Shown here piece by piece: positions 11,376 to 22,029 of a stretch of 64,000 nt of DNA (positions are counted from its first letter, which is position 1; each line of letters opens with the position of its first letter). Under the pieces are notes generated by a model. The model searched no databases. It was not told the DNA's origin and saw only the letters and a list, made by a program, of their open reading frames with translations. Made by a program: the position numbers and the translations under genes. The DNA is from Zygnema cylindricum (Eukaryota; Streptophyta; Zygnematophyceae; Zygnematales; Zygnemataceae): NCBI GenBank assembly GCA_037447655.1, contig JBBHKE010000963.1, forward strand, positions 1-64,000. The letters are read 5' to 3'.

Positions 11376-12746
11376 TTGGCAGATGGAAGCCATAGATACG
11401 TCCCTCGTCCTACCGAGCGGCTTTCTCTAATTGAGCAGATTCACACCGAGCTTGGTCACTACGGTACCAAGCGGACGTTAAGTCTGGTTCAGGCACGCTA
11501 TTGGTGGTCGGGAATGCAAGTTGATGTTGTTGCCAATCTACACAAGTGTGCCACCTGCGACCGTCTCCGAACTTCTTTCTCTAATCGGCAGACAACGCTC
11601 TACCCCTACCCATTAGGGGTTTATTCTATCGATGGTCGGTTGATCTGGCCGTCCCTTTTCCCATCTCACGTAGAGGAAAACAATACATCATGATTATGAT
11701 CAAAAAATTTAGTAAGTGGGTAGAAGTCGTAGCTCTGCCTCACAAGACAGCAAAGTTAACTACACAGCCTTTAAGGAACATGTCCTTATGGGATACGGTG
11801 CCCTAGCCGAGGTCTTATGGATCAAGGTACAGAATTTCGAGGAGAATTTCAAGATAAGCTTGATGAGGCTCTCATCGATCATCGTCGTACTAGTCCGATC
11901 ACTCTCAAGCCGATGGCTTGGCTGAACAGGCAGTCCAGACATTTAAGCGTGCCTTGCGTAAGCATTGCTTAGAAAAACACATTTTAGTTTGGGACGAGTC
12001 CCTCGGCTACATTACCATGTGATATCGCCTGTCATTTTAAGCTAGTCTGGCTAGTTTCAGCCCGTATTGTATTTTATTTGGGCGACAACCGTTGCTCGGT
12101 CGGAATATTCAGAAAGCTGCAAGTTTTTTGCTTCCGCTGATGTCTGACACTATCTTTTTGGAAGAACTCACTCGTCATGCTTTGATTTTTGACCTTGAAA
12201 TGCCCATGGCTTTTGATAATCATAATAATTACCCAGCATCGAGACACACTTTGGTTTGCAACCGCTCGAAGAGCCAGTTACAGGCCGCAACTGAAGCCCT
12301 ATCGGATGGGAGACTATGTGTATCTTTGCAGGCAATCTTATGACACTTTGGACACTGATATTTCAACACACATCCTACGCATAATCGAGGTGGATCCGAA
12401 CGGAATGTTGGGATTACAAGGAGCGGACACTTGGACTTTCCGCGAGCACTCCAAGAATTGTGCGCCATATTATTTACCAAATTTGTCACAAGATATGGAT
12501 CCCATGCAGATGCTGATTGCGGAGGCGACAGCATGTACCTTTTGCCATCGATCGGACGGGGAAACTACCATGTTACTTTGTGATCATTGCAATCAAGGGT
12601 TTCACATGGAGTGTTTAGTGCCACCATTGTTGGCGGATCCGGATGGTAACTGGTTTTGTCACGGATGTCGCGAGCTTCCGGTCATGTTGGCCAGCTCCTC
12701 TGTCGGCGATAGAGCTGGGGGGGGGATAAAACTGACTAGACCATAA
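11376..12746 (+). pseudogene. Integrase with C-terminal PHD finger, core broken but PHD intact
   Basis: HHCC zinc domain at 11430-11570 (HTELGHYGTKR ... CATCDRLR). The DDE core is spread over frames: SVDLA near 11640, MDQGTEFRGEF near 11820, and GLAEQAVQTFKRALRK near 11905. A final frame 12189-12746 gives the integrase tail (MGDYVYLCRQSYD ... HILRIIEVDPNG) and then a complete Cys4-His-Cys3 PHD finger at 12534-12668: CTFC, CDHC, H-x2-C, C-x2-C with the Trp two residues before the last pair. PHD fingers read histone H3 tails, so the likely role is steering integration to particular chromatin, as chromodomains do in chromoviruses; that role is inference. The frame ends over a G-run that may be the polypurine tract. 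Confidence 0.85.
12714..12730 (+). promoter_or_regulatory. Candidate polypurine tract 2
   Basis: AGAGCTGGGGGGGGGGAT at the 3' end of the integrase-PHD frame. It is the same kind of G-run, after AGCT, as at 8143. A 3' LTR would start just downstream; a TATA-like AATATAAATATTGG lies at about 13078. Confidence 0.5.
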
Positions 12747-13815
12747 CCAGCTAAGTCGTTGACCTTTCTTTTTCTTCCACCTTGCGTGTTGTTGTATTTA
12801 TACATTTTTCACTTTTATGTCTTATTTCATTCACATTAGTTTGTCTTCATTTGGGTTTAAATTGAGCACAGTTGATGATATTGCATGCATCTTCACGTTA
12901 TTTAACACATGCACGACATCCCCCATTTTTCCCTCCTCATCCGATTGCGGGTTTAAAGATGTAGGTTTAGAGTTTCGGGTTTGACGATTTTGCTTCGTTT
13001 GTGCGTATCGAGATCTTATTATGACTCTATTTACGAATTGTGCACACCTTGTTGCGGATTGGCAATGTAACGTTTTTAATATAAATATTGGCACATCGCA
13101 CCTTTGTTGCCACGTCTAGTCGATCTCTCGCATTTGGAAATTAATAATTTCGTAGCGCCACGTGGTATACATATCTGTTGGCCAGAGGTTGTAATAGTCA
13201 AAATTTTAGATACTCGAAACCGACATTTTTTTTTCAGAATGTGAACACCTTATATTTGACCGGGTTATGTCACGCTCCTAAATTGTTAACCGTTTCACGG
13301 TACGGGTTAACGAAAAAAAAAGTTAACCGAAACTCGATTTCTTTGGACTACTTGTACCCGTCCGTACCTTAATATGTACAAAATTAATGGTACATCTCCC
13401 TCATACCTTCCACGATATTAAGAGTAGGAAGTACAATAATGTTGGATTGTATGACAAGACAAAACCTTCAATTTTTTTCGTTTTTTGCTTACCCGACCAT
13501 ACCTGTTTTTTTTTTTTTTTCGTGCATCACCCGCCCAAATCCGTCCGACCCCTAAAATTTGGCACCCAAATCCGTTCCGGATCCGACGCGAGCGGTCGGG
13601 TAAGGTTCGGGTACGGATTCGGGTACCCGATTTCGACCTCTGCTGCTGGCCGTATCAGATACATAACTAATCGTAAAGTCGAAAAGACGAATACCGATGC
13701 GATGCGCTACGCGTATCTGCTTGCCCCGTATGTTCATCCGATTGAAGCTAAGCGATATGGAAATTGTCTTTGAGTAGGGTAAGCATTTTTGATCCGAGCA
13801 AAGTCTACAGTACAG
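12747..13815. other. Probable 3' LTR remnant and low-complexity sequence
   Basis: No convincing gene. The first 400 bases are pyrimidine-rich and could be an LTR. At about 13560-13640 there is a CGGGTA/TCGGGTACGG repetitive stretch that yields a Gly/Arg-rich open frame without protein character. Confidence 0.4.
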
Positions 13816-14093
13816 TACACCGCGAATCGTAATTCGCTCTATTTATGAACACTAAATTTTGTAGACGTACAAAAATTGTCAGTCCGTATATTTTGACGTC
13901 ATTATGGCGTTAATACTATTGTCACGCTGAATGTCAGTTACGTTGGGACCACCGTCAAAGGTTACATGTAAATAATGCGCAGTTACATAATTGAAAGTCA
14001 ACATTTTTGAACGGCTGAATTACACTTGTAGTTCTAATGTAAACGACACTTTCTGTTACGTTGTTTGATTTTCGTACGAAAAAGGTACTTTTG

Positions 14094-14245
14094 AACTCTA
14101 ATAACGTCGCACTTTGCTGGTTTTATTAGAGTCATTATACGTTAATAAGGTGTCTTAACTCTAATAAAGTCGCGTTCAAGTGAGGAAGTTCGAAAATGAA
14201 CACCTAATATAGTGAAATTTAACTCTAATTGGGTCGCAATTTGAA
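14094..14245 (+). repeat. Three 63-bp-spaced subterminal repeats
   Basis: AACTCTAATAACGTCGC, AACTCTAATAAAGTCGC and AACTCTAATTGGGTCGC start at 14094, 14157 and 14221. Only the first 17-20 bases of each period are conserved, as expected for spaced protein-binding sites. Confidence 0.7.
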
Positions 14246-14733
14246 GATATCCTAACGAATTGACGTAGCGCGGCATATTATTGGACAATCACAATTACAC
14301 GTGGCCAATTTATTGACCATAGAAACGTCATGTGTGCAAAACAACGATATTACACAAACTGTCTGTCCTTTTGGTCTCTTTTGTAAGAGTCATCCGTACA
14401 TCCAATAAGTTGCATCGTTTTTCGCAGCTCTTTTGTAGAATTTTTGGGCGGCAATTTTTGCAAATTCCAGTTTCGTTTTTGAGTTTTTTAAAAAGGTGGG
14501 ATTTCAAATTTACAACCAAATATTAAAATTTAAATTTTGAACCCATCCTCTTTTCACAATGGATTCCCTCGTTTTTTTGACCTCCCACTTCTATAATTTT
14601 CCCATATATATTGCACGTTCAGACGAGCAATGGCATTATCGATTTAGATTTTTTATTTGCGCTTACTCTTACATCCGACTCTCATTGTTGCCTAATGTTT
14701 ACACCTATAAAAAGTCGCTTAATCTTTAGAGAT

Positions 14734-15141
14734 ATGTGGAGATTTTCAAGAATGTGGGGTAACTACGCGTCGAGATATAACAGCATATCTCAGATCCTTG
14801 CACCTGTTGTTGAAGAGGTGATCGGGGAGATGCACAGTGTGGGATCCGAAATGGCGAGTGGTGCAACCGAATTACCACGTGTGGAGCCTCTCGTGGAAGA
14901 AGCTTCGAGTGGAGAAGACCACACCACAGGCGGAGATTTTGGGAGTCACCATACAGCTGTTGACCCGCAGGAGTGCAGACGGAAAAAACAACATGTTACA
15001 ACCAAAAAGGATCGTTTGCGGATAATCATGTGGATGATTGCTGAGGAGTGGGCGAACGGATACCGAAAGCTCATCCCCAAAACTATCAAAAAGTTTCCCG
15101 AACAGTTTTCGAGAAGCAATGGATGTAGTAAGTTTCCCTAA
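14734..15141 (+). CDS. Unrecognised MW..S..WG family protein, copy 2 (probable first exon)
   Basis: ATG at 14734, same conserved start as copy 1. The product opens MWRFSRMWG, has an acidic/Ser-rich middle, and a basic block KKQHVTTKKDRLRIIMWMI ... KLIPKTIKKFPEQF that aligns with copy 1 (about half the positions identical in the last 45 residues). Similarity ends at SRSNG, followed by GTAGTAAGT, a plausible splice donor, after which the satellite starts. A TATA-like CCCATATATATTGC lies at about 14593. The protein may supply the DNA-binding part of a transposase; no catalytic domain is visible here, so this is inference. I do not recognise the family. Confidence 0.55.
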   Translation: MWRFSRMWGNYASRYNSISQILAPVVEEVIGEMHSVGSEMASGATELPRVEPLVEEASSGEDHTTGGDFGSHHTAVDPQECRRKKQHVTTKKDRLRIIMWMIAEEWANGYRKLIPKTIKKFPEQFSRSNGCSKFP

Positions 15142-15235
15142 AACTCTTCTCCCCCTTTACCTCATCAACCCACCTCTCGAGTATTACTATTTTTTTGGTA
15201 GTTTCGAGGATTTAAAATCTGTTACACTCTCATTT

Positions 15236-16735
15236 TTTCTATCTAATTATGTATTTAATCTAATTATCTGCCTATTCAAGTTATCTCTAATCTAATTATC
15301 TATGTAATCTAATTATCTATCTAATCTAATTACCTGTCTAACTGTCGATATATTTGTCTAATTATATGTCTATCGATCTATCTATCTATCTATCTGTCTA
15401 TCTGTGTCTATCTAATTATCTAATTATCTATCTAATTATCTGTCTAATTATCTATCTAATCTAATTATCCATCTAAACTATTTATCTATCTAATCTAATT
15501 ATCTATCTAATTTAATTACCTATCTAATCTTATTCACTATCTAATCTAATTCACTATCTTATCTAATTATCTGTCAAATTATCTGTCCAATTATGTGTCA
15601 AATTATATAATCTAATTATCTGTCTATTTACCTGTCTAATTATCTGTCAAGTTATCTGTCAAATTATCTAATCTAATTATCTGTCTAATTATTTGTCTAA
15701 TTATGTAATCTAATTATTTGTCAAATTACCTATCTAATCTAATTATCTATCCAATCTAATTATCTACCTAATCTAATTATCTTTCTATGGTTATTCACTA
15801 TCTAATTTAGTTATCTATCTAATCTAATTATCTATCTAATTTAATTATCTATCTAATCTAATTATCTATGTAATCTATTTTTGTATCTAATCTCTTTCTG
15901 TATCTAATCTAATTTTCTGTCTAATTAACTGTATAATTATCTGTCCAATTATGCGTCATATGATCTAATTATCTATCTACGGTTATTCACTATCTAATCC
16001 AATTATCTATCTAATCTAATTATCAAGCTAACCTAATTATCTATCTAAGTTAATTATCTATCTAATCTAATTATCTATGTAATCTATTTTTCTATCTAAT
16101 CTATTTATGTATCTAATCTAATTATCTGTCAAATTATCTGTCCAATTATGTGTCAAATTATCTAATCTAATTATCTAATCTAATTTTCTGTCAATTTATC
16201 TGTCTAATTATCTGTCTAATTTTCTGTTTATCTATCTGCCAAATTATCTAAACTAATTATCTGTCTAGTTATCTTTCTAATTATCTGTTTAATTATCTGT
16301 CTAATTATATGTCTAATTTAATTATCTATCTTATCTAATTCACTATCTAATCTAATTCACTATCTAATCTAATTCACTATCTATTCTAATTCACAATCTA
16401 ATCTAATTCACTATCTAATCTAATTCACTCTCTAATCAGATTATCTATCTAATCTAATTACCTATCTAATCTAATTATCTGTCTAATCTAAATATCTATC
16501 TGATCTAATTATCTATCTAATCTAGTTCACTATCTAATTAGATTATCAATCTAATCTAATTATCTATCTAATCTAATTCAGTATCTACGGTTATTCACTA
16601 TTCAATCCAATTATCTATGCTAACCTAATTTTCTATCTAAGTTAATTATCTATCTAATCTAATTATCTATGCAATCCATTTTTCTGTCTAATCTATTTAT
16701 ATATCTAATCTAATTATCTGTCTAATTATTTGTAT
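15236..16735 (+). repeat. Degenerate TCTAATCTAATTATC satellite, left arm
   Basis: About 1.5 kb of TCTAATCTAATTATCTATC-type repeat with variants TCTGTC, TTCACTATC and CCAATTATG. It is the reverse complement in type of the block at 18775-20165. Confidence 0.95.
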
Positions 16736-16755
16736 ATTGGCGAATATTTCTCGAA

Positions 16756-17056
16756 TTGGAGAGGGACTCGATCCGGGATGTTAACTCCCTGGTTGACAAA
16801 GATGGGATGGGATATGCTAGAAAGGCTATGATACAATGTGGGTTCTCATTGAAGGATGGGACATGGGAGGAGGGAATGCTTACACATCAATTGCAATATA
16901 TCATCGACAAACACCGAAACCATTTCGACGAGGAGGAAATGCCACCTCCCTTTGCAAGGGCACGGGAATCTCTCGGAAATTCTGGAAAACGCTGACGCCG
17001 CTACTCATGAAGACAATGTTACGGACGAACTATTCACGGAAGGGGGCGAATATTAA
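16756..17056 (+). CDS. Unrecognised exon-like coding piece between satellite arms
   Basis: The frame 16756-16995 reads LVDKDGMGYARKAMIQCGFS ... QLQYIIDKHRNHFDEEEMPP, with balanced amino-acid use unlike the flanking AT-rich DNA. A +1/-1 change near 16960 would join it to an acidic ending ENADAATHEDNVTDELFTEG before TAA at about 17056. It could be a later exon or remnant of the protein begun at 14734, with the left satellite arm inside the intron. No family is recognised. Confidence 0.4.
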
Positions 17057-18774
17057 GCCCATGTTAATGCCTAAGCATTCCCCATGTATGCCTTTTTGGT
17101 GGATCTTGGAACGTAAGAGTGACATAGTTTTGTAGTTTTTGTTGCTTTGGATTGTTTTACCTGTTTTTCAAATGTAAGGAGTGTTAGGATTTAGGAGATA
17201 GGAGTTATCATACAATATCATAGGTGTAATACGTCTCATAGTGTGTTTGTTACTACAATGTAATTGTTTTTGCAATTTTTTAATTTACTTCATTGTGAAG
17301 TAAGTATGCCAAAACAATCTATAACACAACCATTTTATAAAACACGATTTTCTTTTTGCAATATATGAGTATGTGTAAGAGCGCTAGTTTGTCATACTTA
17401 ATGTTTTACCGTGTGTTTGTAATTCAGCTATGGGAAACATGATGTTGTAACAGGTGAACAAATTCTTAGTTTTTACATTTAGTACGCAAACATGGTTTTT
17501 ACGTTATATATATTAGGGGACGAGCCCGCCCCAATCGCTGATCGCTGTCGCACCAGTGCCATGGACTATTTCATTGTGATTTGATTAGCGTTGACAGTTT
17601 CTCATTGCCGGTGGAATTTTCAATGATGACATTGCCTTAGAGGAAGGATTTTTTAGCAATGATACAACGTCTTTACTGCTTTTTAATTAGATGGCAATAT
17701 TGTTTTATTGCTGATTTGCAGTTCAACCGCGACACACTTACGTCGCCGGTTGGTCGGTTGAGTCAGTTGATCAGTCAGCTGTAACATGAATCATAACTGG
17801 TTTATAATCCAACAAGAAAAATGCCTCGTTGGTCGTTCATCATCCATGACAAAAGAAAAAAAAATTCAACATTCCATTGGTTTATAATCCAGCAACAAAA
17901 ATGCCTCGTCGTTGGGTGATTATCATCCATGATTAAAGAAAAAAAAATAAACATTACATAGCAGACGCAAACATGTACAAGACAAAATCATTTGGTAAAA
18001 AATAAAACAAAGTCATATATCAGTGAAATAAAGAGTAATAACATCGCCACTAAAAGTATTATTGGCTTAAAAATATGTAGCATTAAAAAAATTTTATTAC
18101 AATCATTTAGTAGTTATGACAAGAAAATTAATTATGGCTCCAAAATTTCTCTATTTTACACACTCCGAAACCGAATATCGGTCCTAAACTTCGGAAAATT
18201 TCTATACCTTTCCACATTCTCTTGAATCTTCTATCTATTCTCTCATTTGAATTCCATTTTTATACAAATCATTTCACTACAAGCGGGAAAATTATAAAGT
18301 CGAATGTAATATGCTGTCGGAAATAAATGAAAAACTTTGGCCTCAACCTGAAAAAAAAATAAGAGGATTTAGGTTAAATTGTTGATCCGTTAAAAGGTCT
18401 AGTTTTTAATGGTTTTTTAGGGTTTTTTGTGAACAACCAACCATTTGTTTTTCCTTGACTGTTTAGCTACATTTGTTTAATGTGATTTGATAAAACATTG
18501 GAGATAGTCTATTAATTCAAGAAAATACAAACCAGCCATTTTGTGATTGTACCACTTGACATGAGGCAGCATACGCATATCTAGGGAGAAAAATTCAGAA
18601 TCCCCACTGACAACTCCAAATATATTTTTTTCGCCTTCAAAAACTTCTCATTAGATTGATGAGACAATTTCCTATTTCAGTCTACTTGTTGAATTCCATA
18701 GGTGAGGTTAATTTCAGTAACGAACTTATAACTTAAAATGAAATAGACTTGTTAATGCAACATATGACAGATAA
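17057..18774. other. Non-coding core between satellite arms
   Basis: AT-rich with no gene seen. At about 17795-17950 a block of roughly 75 bases is tandemly duplicated (TGGTTTATAATCCAACAAG / TGGTTTATAATCCAGCAAC, each followed by AAAAATGCCTCGT and ATCATCCATGA). Confidence 0.6.
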
Positions 18775-20165
18775 GTAGATTAATTGAACAGATAATTAGA
18801 CAGATAATTAAACAGATAATTAGAAAGACAATTAGATTAGATAGATAATTAGATTAAATAGATCATTAGATTAGATAGATAAGTGGATTAGATAGATAAC
18901 TAGATTAGATAGTGAATTAGATTGGATAGATAATGAGATTAGATAGATAATTAGATCAGATAGATAATTAGATTAGATAGGTAATTAGATTAGATTGGTA
19001 ATTTGGCAAATAATTAGATTAGATAATTAGATTAGATAATATGACAGATAAATAGACAGATAATTAGATTAGATAGGTAATTAGATTAGATAGTCAATTA
19101 GATTAGATAGATAACTAGATTAGATAGTGCATTAGATTAGAAAGATAATTAAATTAGATAGATAATTAGATTAGATAATTAATTAGATAATTTGACAGAT
19201 AACTGGACAGATAATTATACAGATAACTAGACAGATAATTAGATTGGATAATAAGATTAGATAATTTGACACATAATCGGACAGATAATTTGACAGATAA
19301 TTTGATAGATAATTAGACAGATAATTAGACAGATATTTAGACAGATAATTAGATTAGATAGATAATTAGATTAGATTGATAATTAGATCAGATAGATAAT
19401 TAGATTAGATAGTGAATTAGATTAGAAAAATAATAAGATTAGATAGATAACTAGATTAGATAGTGAATTAGATTAGATAGTTAATTAGATTAGATTGATA
19501 ATTATCTTTCTAATCTAATGCACTATCTAATCTAGTTATTAATTTGACAGATAATTTGATAGATAATTAGACAGATAATTAGACAGATAATTAGACAGAT
19601 AATTAGATTAGATAGATAATTAGATTAGATAGATAATTAGATTAGATAGATAACTAGATTAGATAGTGAATTAGATTAGAAAGTTAATTAGATTAGATAG
19701 ATAATTAGATTATATAACCCTAATTAGATAATTGGACGGATAATTGGACAGATAATTAGACAGATAATTAGACGGATAAACGGATAATTAGACGTATAAT
19801 TAGACAGATAATTAGATTAGATAGATAATTAGATCAGATAGATAATTAGATTAGATAGATAATTAGATTAGATAGATAACTAGATTAGATAGTGAATTAA
19901 ATTAGAAAGATAATTAGATTAGATAATTGAATAGATAATTTGACAGGTAATTTGACAGATAATTAGAGAGATAATTATACAGGTAATTAGACAGATAATT
20001 AGATTAGATAATTAGATTACATAATTATACACATAATTGGACAGATAATTTGACACATAATTTGACAGATAATTAGATTAGATAGATAATTAGATTAGAT
20101 AGTGAATTGGATTAGAGAGAGAATTAGATAGGTTATATAGACAAAAAATTACCCAGATAATTAGA
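18775..20165 (-). repeat. Degenerate GATAATTAGATTAGATA satellite, right arm
   Basis: About 1.4 kb of the reverse-complement form of the 15236-16735 satellite. The two arms could pair as a giant imperfect hairpin with a 2-kb loop, the plan of foldback-type elements. Confidence 0.95.
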
Positions 20166-21389
20166 CAAATAACTCTGCTTTGTCTTTTAAGTTTTTTTTT
20201 CCAATTTTGTGTTTTGATATTTTTCCAGTTTTCTTTCGTTGTCTTCGTTGTCTTCCCTTCTGTTTTTGGTTGTTTTTGGTTGTTACTTCTGACATATCAT
20301 ATTGAACCACTGCAGTAAGAGAGAAGGATCTTGCCTCGTCATCATTGGTGGAGTTGGCTGGCAGCAAATTTTTCGCCATTTCGAACAACAAAACCTTAAA
20401 AATGTAAGCACCCTGAGAAAGTAAGCAGATAACAGGAAAGAGATGACGTGGGCGACGTGCAATCCATGGCGGTGAAAAAAGAAGCGAGACTTTCACAGAT
20501 CCCTACTGAAAAATTGGAGAGATTTTTCGGATGGCGGCGCAGTCAGGATGGCGGTGGTTGCCAGATTCCAAAGGGAACAAACAAAAAAAAAAACGGTTGT
20601 GATTGGACAAAGAAAGAGTGACTGTGATTGGTCCAAGAAGATTACATTTTGTGAGGTCTGCCCGCATTTGGCGTTACCTCACGACATATATCACCCACAC
20701 CAAATGCTGTAAATTTATTCTATTTTTGTCAATATGGTTACTCTATTTCATGTGCCATCATGGTAAAAAACCCATATTACAGTTAAAAGTTACTCCTTTC
20801 AAGGGTCATTTTGGTAAGTCGGGTTTTTTTAGAATTAATATTTACGCTAAATCAGGCGCAATCCTATATTAGAATACATTTTTTATTAAATTGGTGCGAA
20901 GTTCCTTATTTTAACTGAATACGCGGAACGTCGAACAACAGTTACAAAGTTGTTACGGGAATAAAGGCAAACACGTATTTTCGCCGTTACACTATAAACT
21001 TTTAGCATGGATATTAAGGTAAATGTTCACACTGACGACGATGTTGTCGACGAACGAGAGTTATGCGAACGGCTTTTTTTCGATGTGATTTAGTCTTTTT
21101 GTTTATTGCGATTTCACATGCGAGCGTGACTCTTTTAAATCATCAAAATGTACCCTTTCACTTAAAAAGTACAATTTTATACGGTTGGACGTTGTCCGTA
21201 CTCCACACTATTTAAAACGCACTTATATTAGAATGTTGTTACGCTAATTAAACCTTACCTTAAATAGCATAATGAAAAAATTAGAATCATTTGCTCTATT
21301 TGATGTGATAGAGTCGAAATTTCGAGCGACCGAATTAGAGTAATTTACTCTAATTACGATTCGCGGTGTACAGTCTAACGTAAAGAGCA
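20166..21389. other. Right flank of the large candidate element
   Basis: No recognisable gene. At 20595-20630 GTGATTGG occurs twice. The right TACACCG end lies at 21370. An open minus-strand frame at 20161-20496 is basic and low-complexity and was not accepted as a gene. Confidence 0.5.
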
Positions 21390-21434
21390 CTACAGTACAG
21401 TACAGTACAGTACAGTACAGTACAGTACAGTACA
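21390..21434. repeat. (TACAG)n pentanucleotide repeat
   Basis: About eight perfect TACAG units immediately before the MITE at 21431. Two TACAG units also precede the TACACCG end at 13816, so the repeat may have grown from the element terminus. Confidence 0.9.
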
Positions 21435-21651
21435 CCGTCGATCGTATTTAGCGTGTATGTTTTTTTTGTCTCTTAAAATATCTTTTCTCCGTACATACAT
21501 GTCGGATTGTGGATCTGACGGTTGCGATTGAAAGCATCTATTCTCAGCTTACGAATGGCGGTCTTAAATTGAAAATTGGACAAATGTGTACGGAGATAAG
21601 ATGTTTTCAGTGGCGAAAAAAACATACACGCTAAATACGATCGACGGTGTA
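21431..21651. mobile_element. 221-bp MITE with perfect 36-bp terminal inverted repeats
   Basis: Starts TACACCGTCGATCGTATTT and ends with its exact reverse complement; the match runs 36 bases to a T/A homopolymer and continues imperfectly (CTTTTCTCCGTAC / GTACGGAGATAAG) for about 75 bases. The centre carries GATCTGACGGTTG and TGGCGGTCTTA words shared with the 34096-37289 element (type 2 MITE). TA at both ends fits a Tc1/mariner-type duplication. Confidence 0.85.
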
Positions 21652-22029
21652 CTGTACCATCCGGAGCGCACCGATATCAGGGTTTTATCGTGAAAAATTA
21701 TTTTCTCTACAAGCCGAATAACATTCATTTGAGACGTCATGGCCTAGTGGAGAGCAGCTGCCAACCCTGATTCAAGCTTTCTTTGTTAGTGTAGAAGAAA
21801 ACTTCTGAGAAAAACGAAGTTGCCGGTGACAGCCAAGTCTACGTGCGGCAACTGCTCGGAACTATAGAAAGAAGGGAAACCGCATTTATTATGATGTGGT
21901 AAACGACAATGGTCATGGATGAAGTAACGCTGAGGCTCGCAGAACACAGCCAGTGTGAGATTTTTTTCCCAGATGGACTCTTTTGTGGCGTCAGCAGTTC
22001 CTTTTTGGAGAATCTCTCACAAGTTTCAG
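21652..22029. other. Region upstream of SURF6; true 5' exon not resolved
   Basis: The first SURF6 exon must lie here or slightly further left. ATG codons exist at about 21908, 21914 and 21973 but each is in a different frame from the DHLVEL exon, so at least one unseen splice is needed (or a one-base error joins the 21914 frame). Confidence 0.4.

Larger units (their letters stand above)
13816..21370. mobile_element. Candidate 7.5-kb DNA transposon with TACACCG termini
   Basis: The left end TACACCGCGAATCGTAATT (13816) and the reverse complement of the right end (last 19 bases to 21370) are identical. Just inside the left end the motif ACTCTAAT-NN(N)-GTCGC occurs three times about 63 bases apart (14094, 14157, 14221); inside the right end it occurs inverted (about 21327-21345), as subterminal transposase-binding repeats do. 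Within lie the MW..S..WG coding piece (14734), two oppositely oriented satellite blocks and an exon-like open frame (16756). The same terminal sequence marks the short MITEs in this window, which could be its deletion derivatives. TA at both outer ends fits Tc1/mariner-type duplication. A coincidental pair of MITE ends is the main alternative. Confidence 0.45.

Noticed and set aside
13387-13773. 128-codon frame with FGYGFGYP-type sequence
   Set aside because: It is produced by a CGGGTA-type repeat and a poly-T run; no domain.
15236-16735. CRISPR-like regular repeats
   Set aside because: Units are short, degenerate and have no unique spacers; the DNA is eukaryotic satellite.
20161-20496. 111-codon minus-strand frame (ending in a Lys-rich tail)
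   Set aside because: Low-complexity basic composition, ends at the satellite edge, no recognisable motif and no second exon found.
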